DNA of 60,287 nt from Pseudomonas sp. (GCF_017744435.1 NZ_JAGIBG010000074.1:1-60287); one strand, 5' to 3'. Counted from the stretch's first letter, positions 39,373 through 48,699 are shown. The notes: generated by a model not told the origin, from the sequence alone. Made by a program: numbers and translations.

Positions 39373-41301
39373 ATGCGCAGCCGCCTGTTACAGATTGCTT
39401 CCTGCCTGCTGCTCACCGCCGCCACTGCCAGTGCGGCGCAGGCCACCGACCTTTCCACGCAACGCCAGTACTACGACGAGGCCAAGCGTGCGCTGGCCAA
39501 GGGCGACAAAGGCCCTTACCTGCGCTACGCCCAGCAACTGCGCGATTACCCGCTCACGCCGTACCTGGCATACGACGAACTGACCGCGCGCCTGAAGACC
39601 GCCAGCAACGAGGAAATCGAAGGTTTTCTGGCCAAGCACGGCGACCTGCCCCAGGCCAACTGGATGAAATTACGCTGGCTGCGCTGGCTGGCCGAACGCG
39701 GCGAGTGGAACACCTTCGTCAAGTATTACGACCCCAAGCTCAATTTCACCGAACTGGACTGCCTCAATGGCCAGTACCAGTTGAGCCACGGCCAGCGCAC
39801 CGAAGGCTTCGCCAGCGCCGAAAAACTGTGGAACGTCGGCAAGACGCAACCGGCTGCCTGCGACACCCTGTTCGGCATGTGGGCCGCAGAAGGCCAGCTG
39901 ACCGAGGCCAAGCGCTGGAACCGCGCCAAGCTCGCGGCCCAGGCGCGCAACTACTCGCTGGCCAACAGCCTGGTGCAGGGCCTGACCACGCTCGGGCCGC
40001 AGGGCCGGCTGCTGATCGACGTGGCACAGAAACCCGAGCTGCTCAACCAGCCGTCGCGCTTCACCCCGGCCAACGAGGCCATGTCCGACGTGGTCAGCCT
40101 CGGCCTGCGCCGCCTGGCCCGGCAAGACCCCGACCGGGCCATGGAGATGCTCGACGACTACGCCCAGCGCATGCATTTCTCGCGTGACGAGAAGGTCGCC
40201 ATCGCCCGCGAGATCGGCTTGACCCTGGCGCGCCGTTACGACCCGCGCGCGCTGGACCTGATGACCCGCTACGACCCCGAACTGCGCGACAACACGGTCA
40301 GTGAATGGCGCCTGCGCCTGCTGCTGCGCCTGGGCCGCTGGGAAGACGCCTACGAGCTGACCAAACGCCTGCCGCAGGACCTGGCCAGCAGCAACCGCTG
40401 GAAGTACTGGCAAGCACGCACCCTGGAGCTGGCCCAGCCGAACAACCCGCAGATTCCGTTGCTGTACAAGAACGTGGCGCGCGAGCGTGACTTCTACGGT
40501 TTTCTCGCGGCTGACCGGGCAAAAACCCCTTACCAGTTGAACAACAAGCCACTGCTGCTGAGCCCGCAACTGGTCAACAAGGTGCGCAACACCCCTGGCA
40601 TTCAGCGCGCCCTGGAGTTCCACGCCCGCGGCCAGGTCGTCGAAGGCCGCCGCGAGTGGTACCACGTCAGCCGCCACTTCACCCGCGACGAAATGGTCGC
40701 CCAGGCACGCCTGGCCTACGACATGCACTGGTACTTCCCGGCCATCCGCACCATTAGCCAGGCGCAGTACTGGGACGACCTGGATATCCGCTTCCCGATG
40801 GCCTACCGCGACACCCTGGTACGTGAAGCCAAGGTGCGCGGGCTGCACTCGAGCTGGGTGTTCGCCATTACTCGCCAGGAAAGCGCCTTCATGGAGGATG
40901 CCCGCTCCAGCGTCGGTGCCAGCGGCCTGATGCAGGTGATGCCGGCCACCGCCAAGGAGACCGCACGTAAATTCAGCATCCCGCTGGCTTCGCCGCAGCA
41001 GATGTTCAACCCGGAGAAAAACATTCAGGTCGGTGCGGCCTACCTGAGCCAGGTGCACGGCCAGTTCAACGGCAACCGGGTGTTGGCGTCGGCCGCCTAC
41101 AACGCCGGGCCGGGGCGCGTGCGGCAGTGGCTCAAGGGCGCCAAGCACCTGAGCTTCGACGTGTGGGTGGAGTCGATCCCGTTCGACGAAACGCGCCAGT
41201 ATGTGCAGAACGTGCTGTCGTACTCGGTGATCTACGGGCAGAAGCTCAATGTGCCGCAGCCGCTGGTGGACTGGCATGAGCGGTATTTCGATGACATGTG
41301 A
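39373..41301 (+). CDS. slt: Soluble lytic murein transglycosylase Slt
   Basis: A 642-residue precursor with signal peptide MRSRLLQIASCLLLTAATAS, cleaved near residue 24. A long helical U-domain (about 30-470) of superhelical repeats, then the lysozyme-like catalytic domain: catalytic Glu in AITRQESAF, then SSVGASGLMQVMPATAKETA and AAYNAGPGRVRQW. It cleaves glycan strands to anhydro-muropeptides, the source of NagZ substrates. The ribosome site is weak; an upstream ATG at 39349 adds eight residues and spoils the signal. Confidence 0.94.
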   Translation: MRSRLLQIASCLLLTAATASAAQATDLSTQRQYYDEAKRALAKGDKGPYLRYAQQLRDYPLTPYLAYDELTARLKTASNEEIEGFLAKHGDLPQANWMKLRWLRWLAERGEWNTFVKYYDPKLNFTELDCLNGQYQLSHGQRTEGFASAEKLWNVGKTQPAACDTLFGMWAAEGQLTEAKRWNRAKLAAQARNYSLANSLVQGLTTLGPQGRLLIDVAQKPELLNQPSRFTPANEAMSDVVSLGLRRLARQDPDRAMEMLDDYAQRMHFSRDEKVAIAREIGLTLARRYDPRALDLMTRYDPELRDNTVSEWRLRLLLRLGRWEDAYELTKRLPQDLASSNRWKYWQARTLELAQPNNPQIPLLYKNVARERDFYGFLAADRAKTPYQLNNKPLLLSPQLVNKVRNTPGIQRALEFHARGQVVEGRREWYHVSRHFTRDEMVAQARLAYDMHWYFPAIRTISQAQYWDDLDIRFPMAYRDTLVREAKVRGLHSSWVFAITRQESAFMEDARSSVGASGLMQVMPATAKETARKFSIPLASPQQMFNPEKNIQVGAAYLSQVHGQFNGNRVLASAAYNAGPGRVRQWLKGAKHLSFDVWVESIPFDETRQYVQNVLSYSVIYGQKLNVPQPLVDWHERYFDDM

Positions 41302-41317
41302 TCGTTGCTGAGCCTGT

Positions 41318-41415
41318 ACCAGCCCCTTCGCGGGTGAACCCGCTCCCACATGGACTGCACAGATTCTGAAAACTGTGGAAGTCCTGTGGGAGCGGGTTCA
41401 CCCGCGAAGAGGCCG
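41318..41415. repeat. REP pair
   Basis: Opposed REP copies (CGCGGGTGAACCCGCTCCCA and its counterpart) between the convergent slt and MOSC genes. Confidence 0.82.
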
Positions 41416-41422
41416 GTTCGGG

Positions 41423-42226
41423 TTATTCGAGCACTTCGACTTCCATCCCCACCTCAAGCCAACCTGCGCCATCCACGGCCAGGTTCTGCCCGAACAGGAT
41501 ATCCCCCTCCCTCTCGCGGAAGGTCTTCAAAGTCGTCAACGGCTCACGGTCGACACTGCGCTCCCCGGTCGCCGGGTCGAGCGTGGTGAAGATGCACCGC
41601 ACACTCGGCTTGAGCACTCGAAACTCCAGCGCACCAATGCGAATCCGCTTCCAACCGTCCTCGGCAAACGGCTCAGCCCCCTGCACCACCAGGTTCGGCC
41701 GAAAGCGCAGCATCTCCATGGGCCGGCCAATCCGCCGGTTCAACTCATCCAGTGAACCTTGCCCGATCAGCAATAACGGAAAGCCATCAGGGAAAGCTGC
41801 ACGGTCGCTGTTCAGGCCATAGCCGTTGGGCAGGTAGCGTGCCCGCTGCTCCGGGCAATGCACCAGGCGCACCGCCTTGCCGAGCCATTGCGACAGCCAG
41901 GCAGCCACCTCGTCGCCCGCATCGGGCACGCGCAAGGTATCGCGCCAGATGGTCACACCACGCAGCGCATCGTCCGCAGCGGGCACCGCCACACGCAGTG
42001 GCGCTTGCCCAGGCAGCTCCAGCAGCAACTCGCCAGCCTCCCCCGCGCTGGCCTTGAGCTGGCCCAGCTGTGGCCAGGCTCGCTGGGTGAGGAAGCGTCC
42101 GTTCTCTTCCTCGACCACCATCCAGCGTCGATCGCCCTGCAACCCCAGAAGGCCCACCGGCGAACCCTGCAGGCATTGCGCCTGCCCCGACTTCACCGGG
42201 TATCGATACAACTCACTGAGAAACAT
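41423..42226 (-). CDS. MOSC-domain protein (YcbX/mARC-like)
   Basis: A 267-residue protein with a beta-barrel N-terminal MOSC_N domain (LSELYRYPVKSGQAQCLQGS) and a C-terminal MOSC domain. The conserved Cys that coordinates molybdenum is in LKPSVRCIFTTLDPATGE. YcbX and mARC proteins reduce N-hydroxylated compounds with a molybdenum cofactor. No ferredoxin domain is fused, unlike E. coli YcbX. The start at 42226 has AGGCAGG before it; an ATG fifteen bases upstream is open. MoaB and MoeA for the cofactor lie 8 kb away. Confidence 0.82.
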   Translation of the reverse strand: MFLSELYRYPVKSGQAQCLQGSPVGLLGLQGDRRWMVVEEENGRFLTQRAWPQLGQLKASAGEAGELLLELPGQAPLRVAVPAADDALRGVTIWRDTLRVPDAGDEVAAWLSQWLGKAVRLVHCPEQRARYLPNGYGLNSDRAAFPDGFPLLLIGQGSLDELNRRIGRPMEMLRFRPNLVVQGAEPFAEDGWKRIRIGALEFRVLKPSVRCIFTTLDPATGERSVDREPLTTLKTFREREGDILFGQNLAVDGAGWLEVGMEVEVLE

Positions 42227-42282
42227 CCCTGCCTGCCTCATGCCTTGTCAAAAGCCAAGCTTATACCTGGCCGGCAGCGGGA

Positions 42283-43218
42283 TCACGCGTTACGGGTATC
42301 CAGCAGCAGGCGCTGCTTGACCACATCGACCAGGCGATCAGGCTGGAACTTGGAGAGGAAATTGTCACAACCGACCTTTTTCACCATCGATTCGTTGAAG
42401 CTGCCCGACAACGAAGTGTGCAGCACCACGTAGAGCTTGCGCAGGCGTGCATCGCTGCGAATCTCGGTAGTCAGTCGGTAGCCATCCATCTCCGGCATTT
42501 CCGCATCGGTGAAGACCATCAACAGTTTCTCGCAGACGTCCTCCCCGGCATCAGCCCAGCCCTTGAGCAGGCGCAGGGCCTTCAGGCCATCACTGGCCAC
42601 ATGCAGCTTCACCCCGAGTTGCGACAGGGTATCGCGCAGTTGCGCCAGCGCCACGCTGGAGTCATCCACCAGCAGCACTTCACGGCCACGCGCGCGCGCC
42701 AGCACCGGGTCGGCCAGCTTGTCGCCGGAGACCCGGGCGTTATAGGGCACGATCTCGGCCAGCACCTTCTCCACATCGATCACCTCGACCAGCTTGTCGT
42801 CCACTTTGGTAATAGCGGTCAGGTAATGCTGGCGCCCGGCACTGGAAGGCGGCGGCATGATGGCTTCCCAGTTCATGTTGACGATGCGATCGACGCCACC
42901 CACCAGGAACGCCTGCACCGAGCGGTTGTACTCGGTGACGATGATGGTGCTGTCCGGCCCTGGCTGCAGGGGGCGCATGCCGATCGCCTGGGACAGGTCA
43001 ATCACCGGCAAGGTCTGCCCACGCAGGTTGACCACACCACAGACGAACGCGTGGCGCTGCGGCATCAGGGTCAGCTTGGGCAGCTGCAGCACTTCCTGCA
43101 CCTTGAATACGTTGATCGCGAACAACTGGCGACCGGCCAGGCGGAACATCAGGATTTCCAGACGGTTCTCACCCACCAGCTGCGTGCGTTGGTCTACCGT
43201 GTCGAGAATGCCAGCCAT
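42283..43218 (-). CDS. cheV: CheV-type chemotaxis coupling protein
   Basis: A 311-residue protein. CheW-like domain at 15-165 (LEILMFRLAGRQLFAINVFK; VCGVVNLRGQTLPVIDLS) joined to a receiver domain at 180-305 with acidic EVLLVDDS, phospho-acceptor Asp in LMVFTDAEMPEMDG and Thr/Ser in VVLHTSLSG. CheV links receptors to CheA and modulates adaptation. A sigma-28 promoter sits upstream, so it belongs to the late flagellar regulon. Confidence 0.93.
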   Translation of the reverse strand: MAGILDTVDQRTQLVGENRLEILMFRLAGRQLFAINVFKVQEVLQLPKLTLMPQRHAFVCGVVNLRGQTLPVIDLSQAIGMRPLQPGPDSTIIVTEYNRSVQAFLVGGVDRIVNMNWEAIMPPPSSAGRQHYLTAITKVDDKLVEVIDVEKVLAEIVPYNARVSGDKLADPVLARARGREVLLVDDSSVALAQLRDTLSQLGVKLHVASDGLKALRLLKGWADAGEDVCEKLLMVFTDAEMPEMDGYRLTTEIRSDARLRKLYVVLHTSLSGSFNESMVKKVGCDNFLSKFQPDRLVDVVKQRLLLDTRNA

Positions 43219-43568
43219 TGGAAAACCCCCAGGGTTGTAACGAAAAATAGGAAATGATCCGTTCTATATCGGCGCATTCCCGAGCATCTTGACCCTCGCG
43301 AAAAAATGCCCCGCAAGGCAATTGATATCACATTGGCATCATGATTTACTGCGACATGCCCCGCTTGGATCCATTTCAGTGCAACCTGCCGCACCCTAGG
43401 CCCTATCAGGGAAACCCCTAGGAGCAATCAGGTGCAACCTGCTGTTCGCGATATCCTTTAGCCATTAATGTGACGCCATTCTCACTGCATGAATGGAGTC
43501 AGGCTTTTGCTAGCGATCGACATGGCGTGGCCATCCCCTGCTCCAGCCCAACGCGCCGGAGTGACTTG
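43219..43568. other. 350-bp region between cheV and the Hpt-like gene
   Basis: No gene seen. It contains the cheV sigma-28 promoter, two direct copies of GTGCAACCTGC (43379 and 43432) and two CCTAGG palindromes (43395 and 43417), which look like possible regulator sites for the plus-strand gene. Confidence 0.55.
43266..43292 (-). promoter_or_regulatory. Sigma-28 (FliA) promoter of cheV
   Basis: On the minus strand TCAAG (43288-43292), 14-bp spacer, GCCGATAT (43266-43273), close to TCAAG-N14-GCCGATAA. It ends 47 bp before the cheV start. Confidence 0.8.
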
Positions 43569-44078
43569 ATGGACAGCAGCGTCTCCAACATCGACACCCT
43601 GCAGGACTTCCTGCTGGATGCCCAGGTCTTGCTGACCCAGTCCCAGGAATGCCTGCAGCACCTGGAACTGATCCGCAATGATCCGGACGCCTGCCAATGC
43701 CTCAACAACGCCCTCCAGACCCTGGCCCGACGCGCCGGCACCCTGGGCCTGCTCGAAGTCGCCCATTATGCAAGCGTCCTGCACCAGCTGCTCGCCCCGG
43801 CCTGCCAGCAGCAGTGCCTGGACAACGCAGCCCTGCCCACGCTGAATGCCTGCCTGACCTTGCTGGCCTGGCAACTGGAACTGGTCGACCTGCACACCGG
43901 CCGGCTCGCCCTCGATACCTGCGAGCAGGTGACGCTACTGAGCGAACTGGCAGCCGCCCTGAATCAGCCATTGCCGCAAACGTGTGCGTCTTGCAACGAT
44001 AACGGCAACCACTGCGTGCATCCGCATTCAACGGTACCTGCCAGATCTCCAGCCAGCCGGACCGCGCTGCGCCACTAG
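43569..44078 (+). CDS. Hpt-like helical protein without the phospho-histidine
   Basis: A 169-residue protein. Residues 10-100 resemble an Hpt/CheA-P1 four-helix bundle: LNNALQTLARRAGTLGLLEV lines up with the H-T-L-x3-A-x2-L-G-L pattern, but Gln50 replaces the histidine. The rest is a helical stretch and a disordered, Cys/His-containing tail (CASCNDNGNHC). GGAG lies eight bases before the ATG at 43569; a GTG at 43470 in frame lacks domain support. It sits between cheV and a NarL-type two-component pair. Function unknown; it may be a phosphotransfer antagonist or scaffold. Confidence 0.55.
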   Translation: MDSSVSNIDTLQDFLLDAQVLLTQSQECLQHLELIRNDPDACQCLNNALQTLARRAGTLGLLEVAHYASVLHQLLAPACQQQCLDNAALPTLNACLTLLAWQLELVDLHTGRLALDTCEQVTLLSELAAALNQPLPQTCASCNDNGNHCVHPHSTVPARSPASRTALRH

Positions 44079-44467
44079 CCGGCTTGGCAAACGCAACTAA
44101 GCACAGGGTTGAAAGCGCAAAAGAGGCCGAACTTGTGGCGTTCTCCACTAGTTCAGCCCCTTGCACTTGAGCGGTCTTTTGCAAGTTGAACTTGCGGCGA
44201 TCATCACTCGCCTCAGTAGTGGCACTTTGATACCTGCCGACCCTGCCGAGCCCCTCTCCCGAGCCCGGAAATGCTGAGGTTTCAGAGCATTACCCAGCCG
44301 CGACCAAATTGAACCGAAGTGTTAAGATGCGCGCAAACAAATGCCGGTCGGCCACCTATGTATCGCATCGAACCGCGCTCGCCATTTGTTGCAAGCACAA
44401 CGCCAAAGCCTCTAGCAAGAGCTGTGCACGAACCCCATCAGCAAGACTTCAGTGGCTTCTCAATTTT
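44079..44467. other. 389-bp structured intergenic region upstream of the histidine kinase
   Basis: A 14-bp imperfect hairpin (44125-44158, arms GGCCGAACTTGTGG and CCACTAGTTCAGCC) is followed by a 15-bp palindrome GCAAGTTGAACTTGC (44181-44195). No gene is convincing; upstream in-frame codons of the kinase ORF from 44309 lack domain character. Confidence 0.5.
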
Positions 44468-45358
44468 ATGTTCCCACGCTTGAAGATATCTCTGCGCTGC
44501 CGTTCACGCGCCACCTTGCTGCGCTGGGCGACGGCCATGCTGTGCGTGGTGTCCCTGCTTGCCAACCTGGCCCTGTTTACCGGCGGGCACGGCATGCCTG
44601 CCAGTCTGTTGTTGCTGCAACTGGTGGCCACGCTTGGCGTCTGCTGGCACCTGAGCCACGGTGCCAAGTCGATCAGCCTGCGCCCGGCCGAGCTGGCCGG
44701 GCGCATGCTCAAGGTCCAGGAAAGCGAGCGCCAGCACCTGAGCCGCGAACTGCACGACGACATCGGCCAGCTGCTCACCGCTGCCAAGATGCAGCTGGAA
44801 TGGTTGCAACGCCGCGTACCGAACGACTTGCAGGCGCACTGTGGCAGCTTGCGCAGCACCCTCGAAGACACCCTGAGCAAGGTGCGCGACGTTTCCGCCA
44901 TCCTCAACCCGCGGCAACTGGCCAGCCTGGGTCTCGAGGCCAGCCTGCGGGCGCACCTGGTGCGCACCCTGGAAAGCACCGACGTGCACTGGAGCCTGGA
45001 ATGCCATCAGCGCCTGGGCGGTATATCCGAAGAGGTCGCCATGGCGGCGTTTCGCATCACCCAGGAGGCGGTTACCAACACGCTGCGCCATGCCCGGGCT
45101 CGCAACCTGACCATCCGCCTGCAGCGCAGCGCAGCAGGGCTTGCCCTGTCGATCCAGGACGATGGCCAGGGCTTCCTCCCTGCCGCCAATCCGGCCGAAG
45201 CCGGCCAGCGCGGCATGGCCGGCATGCAGGAGCGCGCCACTGCCCTCAATGGCAGCCTGGCGATCACCAGCCAGCTCGGCCTGGGCACGACGATCGACGT
45301 ACTGTTCCCATGGCCACCCCGTACCCATGAACGCGCCAGGACTACCGCTTCATCATGA
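44468..45358 (+). CDS. NarL-type membrane sensor histidine kinase
   Basis: A 296-residue kinase. Two membrane segments (ATAMLCVVSLLANLALFTG and LLLLQLVATLGVCWHLS) with almost no periplasmic loop, then the HisKA_3 H-box SRELHDDIGQLLTAAKM and an HATPase with N-box ITQEAVTNTLRHA and G-box GQGF, GMAGMQERATAL. With such a short sensor it may read a membrane or cytoplasmic signal or need a partner. The ATG at 44468 lacks a good ribosome site, so the start is uncertain. The stop overlaps the regulator start by four bases (ATGA). Confidence 0.82.
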   Translation: MFPRLKISLRCRSRATLLRWATAMLCVVSLLANLALFTGGHGMPASLLLLQLVATLGVCWHLSHGAKSISLRPAELAGRMLKVQESERQHLSRELHDDIGQLLTAAKMQLEWLQRRVPNDLQAHCGSLRSTLEDTLSKVRDVSAILNPRQLASLGLEASLRAHLVRTLESTDVHWSLECHQRLGGISEEVAMAAFRITQEAVTNTLRHARARNLTIRLQRSAAGLALSIQDDGQGFLPAANPAEAGQRGMAGMQERATALNGSLAITSQLGLGTTIDVLFPWPPRTHERARTTASS

Positions 45359-46014
45359 CCTGTAGATTGCTGCTGGTGGATGACCACTCGCTGATCCGTG
45401 CCGGGGTCCGCGCCCTGGTATCCGACATCCCCGGTTATACCGTGGTCGGCGAAGCCGATGACGGCGACCAGTTGCTCGAGCAGGTACGGCAACTGGCACC
45501 CGACATCGTCCTGCTGGACATTTCCATGCGCTCGACCAGCGGCCTCGATGCCCTCACCCAGCTGCGCGCCACGGGCAGCACCTGCAAGGTGCTGATCCTG
45601 TCCATGCACACCGACCCGGACCTGATCATGCGAGCGCTGGAGAGCGGCGCCCACGGCTACCTGCTCAAAGATGCCACGGCGACCGAGCTGGAGCAGGCCC
45701 TGGTCGCCCTGCGCAATGGCGAGCGCTACCTCAGCCCGGCCATCGCCCATACGGTGATCAACCAGGCACTGATGCGTGCCCAGCATGGCAAGCAGCCTGG
45801 CGTCGACCGCCACAACCTCACCGCACGGCAACTGGAGATCCTGCGCCTGATCGTGCGCGGCAAGTCCACCCGCGAAATCGCCGCTGGCCTGGGCCTGTCG
45901 ATCAAGACCGTGGAAACCCACCGCTCACAGATCATGAAGCGCCTGCAGATCTACGATGTGGCCGGCCTGGTGCTGTTCGCCGTGCGCGAGAAGATCATCA
46001 GCCTGGATGACTGA
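45355..46014 (+). CDS. NarL/LuxR-family response regulator
   Basis: A 219-residue regulator. Receiver with LLLVDDHSLIRAG, phospho-acceptor Asp in IVLLDISMRSTSG and Lys in GYLLKDATATEL; LuxR-type helix-turn-helix at about 150-212 (LTARQLEILRLIVRGKSTRE, IAAGLGLSIKTVETHRSQI). Partner of the overlapping kinase gene. Its 3' end overlaps the convergent lipid-kinase gene by 17 bp. Targets unknown. Confidence 0.88.
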   Translation: MTCRLLLVDDHSLIRAGVRALVSDIPGYTVVGEADDGDQLLEQVRQLAPDIVLLDISMRSTSGLDALTQLRATGSTCKVLILSMHTDPDLIMRALESGAHGYLLKDATATELEQALVALRNGERYLSPAIAHTVINQALMRAQHGKQPGVDRHNLTARQLEILRLIVRGKSTREIAAGLGLSIKTVETHRSQIMKRLQIYDVAGLVLFAVREKIISLDD

Positions 46015-46885
46015 TCAGCGGTGAATTCGGCGGCAAGTGCAGGCGCAACGCCGCCGGCACCGCCGCAAATCGCAGGCTGTCGGCCTGCAGGGGCTCGCCA
46101 TCGAGGTTGATGTCCAACCCCTGCGAACAGGTGATCTCGACCCAGGGCAAACGTGCCCGCACGAACAACCCCTCACCCGCCAGCAAATCACGCAGTGCGC
46201 CGACCATTTCCTGGGGTGCCGGCAGGATGGCGATGTCGAGCAGGCCATCATCGACCTGTGCATCCGGGCACAACACTTGCCCACCGCCGGCCTGGCGACC
46301 ATTGCCGATCCCCAGCGCCAGCAAGTCGCCCTGCCAGTCGAACCCCGGCCCTGACAGCTCGACCGAGGCGGCCTGCAGCTCGCTGAAGCGCGACAGCCCG
46401 GTGAACAGGTAGGCCGCGGCGCCGAGCATTTTCTTCAGGTCTTCAGAGGTGCTGGCGGTAACCTGGCTGCCGAAACCGCCTGTGGCCATGTTCAGGAACA
46501 ATTGGCCGCCCACCTGGCCCAGGTCGATCGGCCGTGGCGGTAGCTCCAGCAATGCCAGGGCCTCGGCAGGTTCCAGTGAAATACCGGCGGCCCTGGCGAA
46601 GTCATTGGCGGTTCCCAGCGGCAGCAGTGCCAGGCTGGCTTCGCTGCGCGCCTGGCCCATGGCCTCGGCGACGTCTCGCAAGGTGCCGTCACCGCCGCCT
46701 GCGATCACCTGGCTGTACCCGGCCGCCAACGCTTCGCCAACCAGCCGCCGGGCATCGCCGCCTTCCCAGGTCACCCGCACATCCAGCGTCCAGCCACGCT
46801 CGCGCAGGGCGCCCACCGCCTGGCGCACTGCCTCGTTCATGGCCTGCTTGCCATGCAGGATCAAGATTGCCTTGCGCTCTGGCAT
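45998..46885 (-). CDS. YegS-like lipid kinase
   Basis: A 295-residue member of the diacylglycerol-kinase catalytic family. Nucleotide-binding GGGDGTLRDVAEAM, LLPLGTANDFARAAGI, and the C-terminal DGEPLQADSLRF metal and substrate region. YegS phosphorylates lipids such as phosphatidylglycerol in vitro; the natural substrate is unclear. The start at 46885 follows CGGAGACACGCG. Confidence 0.88.
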   Translation of the reverse strand: MPERKAILILHGKQAMNEAVRQAVGALRERGWTLDVRVTWEGGDARRLVGEALAAGYSQVIAGGGDGTLRDVAEAMGQARSEASLALLPLGTANDFARAAGISLEPAEALALLELPPRPIDLGQVGGQLFLNMATGGFGSQVTASTSEDLKKMLGAAAYLFTGLSRFSELQAASVELSGPGFDWQGDLLALGIGNGRQAGGGQVLCPDAQVDDGLLDIAILPAPQEMVGALRDLLAGEGLFVRARLPWVEITCSQGLDINLDGEPLQADSLRFAAVPAALRLHLPPNSPLISHPG

Positions 46886-47193
46886 CGCGTGTCTCCGTGG
46901 CGATCGTTCGGTCCAGATCTCGACCACAAACAGGGCCAAAATGCTGCACGGCGCAGGCAAATCTGCTCTAGATCGCGCATTGACCGAGCGCAAGGTCGAG
47001 CAAAAAAACGGTCAGATTCACATAAATATCATTGAAAGCTTTTCTCATCAGGCGCATGATCGACAAATATTTGGCCTTCATGGACGAAGCTTTAGTTAAA
47101 AGTCGGTTTTTTGACTTTTCCGCCAAAACCGTGACAGGTCGCGAAGTTCCCCTTCACTGCGCTGTAGCCAGCGCCATGAGTCGAGGCTGTGAA
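46886..47193. other. 308-bp AT-richer region between yegS and algA-like gene
   Basis: No gene supported. Includes a FleQ-like palindrome and A/T tracts that would suit a regulated promoter for the GDP-mannose gene. Confidence 0.5.
47102..47115. promoter_or_regulatory. Candidate FleQ-type box
   Basis: GTCGGTTTTTTGAC resembles the FleQ box GTCAATAAATTGAC at nine of fourteen positions, including both GTC/GAC ends, 79 bp upstream of an exopolysaccharide-type gene. Weak evidence on its own. Confidence 0.3.
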
Positions 47194-48648
47194 ATGAGCG
47201 TTCTGATCCCCTGCATCATCGCCGGCGGTGCCGGTACCCGCCTGTGGCCGGTTTCTCGCGAAGCCATGCCCAAACCCTTCATGCGCTTGCCCGATGGCCA
47301 GAGCCTGCTGCAGAAAACCTTCATCCGCGCTGCGGCGCTACCGGGCGTCGAACGGATACTGACGGTGACCAACCGCGAAGTGTTCTTCCGCACCCAGGAC
47401 GAGTACCGCCAGGTCAACCCGGGCAACCTCGCCCTCGACTACCTGCTGGAAACCAACGGCCGCAACACCGCGCCCGCGATCGCTGCAGCCGCGCTGCACT
47501 GTGCCAGGCATTACGGTAACGACAGCGTGCTGCTGGTGATGCCGGCCGACCACCTGATCCAGGACGCCGAAGCCTTCGCCACCGCCGTCGAGCACGCCCG
47601 GCAACTGGCCAACGATGGCTGGCTGGCCACCTTCGGCCTGCTGCCCAGCCGCGCCGAAACCGGCTTCGGCTACATCGAGCAAGGCGAGGCAATCGGCAAG
47701 CATGCGCATCAGGTCAGCTGCTTCGTGGAGAAGCCCGATGCCCTGACCGCCCGCGACTACCTCGAAGGCGGCCGACACCTGTGGAATGCCGGCATGTTCT
47801 GCCTGCGTGCAGGCAGCGTACTCGCCGAACTGCAGGCGCATGCCCCGGAACTGCTGGCCTGCGTGACCTGCTGCCTGGAGCAGAGCGCGACCAAGGAGGG
47901 CGACAAGGCACTGCAGGTGGAACTGGACCCGGACAGCTTCGCCCTGGCCGAGGACATCTCCATCGACTACGCCTTGATGGAGCGTTCCGACAAGGTGGCC
48001 GTGGTGCCTTGCGAACTGGGCTGGAGCGATATTGGCAGCTGGGAAGCGGTGCGCGAACTGCGTCACACCGACGACGACGGCAACCACTGCAACGGTGAAG
48101 CCGTGCTGCACGACGTGACCAACTGCTACATCGACTCGCCAAAGCGCCTGGTCGGCGCCGTCGGCCTGGACAACCTGATCGTCATCGACACCCCCGATGC
48201 CTTGCTGATCGCCGACGCCGCGCGCAGCCAGGAGGTCAAGGTGATCGCCCAGCAGCTCAAGCATCAGGGCCATGAAGCCTACCGCCTGCACCGCACCGTC
48301 ATCCGCCCCTGGGGCATGTACACCGTGCTCGAGGAAGGCCCGCGCTTCAAGATCAAGCGGATCATGGTGCGCCCTGGCGAATCGCTGTCGCTGCAGATGC
48401 ACCATCACCGCAGCGAGCACTGGATCATCGTCAGCGGCATGGCCTGCGTGACCAACGGCGAAGAAGAGTTTCTGCTCGACACCAACGAGTCGACCTTCAT
48501 CAAACCCGGCCGCACTCACCGCCTGACCAACCCTGGCGTCATCGACCTGGTGATGATCGAAGTCCAGAGCGGCGAGTACCTGGGCGAAGACGACATCGTG
48601 CGCTTTACTGATATTTACGGACGCGTCCCGGCAGCAGCCATCGGTTGA
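47194..48648 (+). CDS. Mannose-1-phosphate guanylyltransferase / mannose-6-phosphate isomerase (AlgA-like)
   Basis: A 484-residue bifunctional type II enzyme. Nucleotidyltransferase domain with IIAGGAGTRLWPVSREAMPK and FVEKP, then a cupin isomerase domain (RPWGMYTVLEEGPRFKIK; VRPGESLSLQMHHHRSEHW; FIKPGRTHRLTNPG). It supplies GDP-mannose for alginate, Psl or O-antigen-type glycans. Here it stands outside any large polysaccharide cluster and is followed by one GT4 gene. The start at 47194 follows GAGGCTGTGAA; the ORF is open further upstream without homology. Confidence 0.93.
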   Translation: MSVLIPCIIAGGAGTRLWPVSREAMPKPFMRLPDGQSLLQKTFIRAAALPGVERILTVTNREVFFRTQDEYRQVNPGNLALDYLLETNGRNTAPAIAAAALHCARHYGNDSVLLVMPADHLIQDAEAFATAVEHARQLANDGWLATFGLLPSRAETGFGYIEQGEAIGKHAHQVSCFVEKPDALTARDYLEGGRHLWNAGMFCLRAGSVLAELQAHAPELLACVTCCLEQSATKEGDKALQVELDPDSFALAEDISIDYALMERSDKVAVVPCELGWSDIGSWEAVRELRHTDDDGNHCNGEAVLHDVTNCYIDSPKRLVGAVGLDNLIVIDTPDALLIADAARSQEVKVIAQQLKHQGHEAYRLHRTVIRPWGMYTVLEEGPRFKIKRIMVRPGESLSLQMHHHRSEHWIIVSGMACVTNGEEEFLLDTNESTFIKPGRTHRLTNPGVIDLVMIEVQSGEYLGEDDIVRFTDIYGRVPAAAIG

Positions 48649-48699
48649 GGGCTGGCGGACGCGTTTTTTGTCCGCAGCCTTCAGCGAGGTTTCCGGTTC

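Noticed and set aside
44212..44230. Sigma-54 promoter TGGCAC upstream of the kinase gene
   Set aside because: The GG and GC elements are 13 bases apart, not the required 10.
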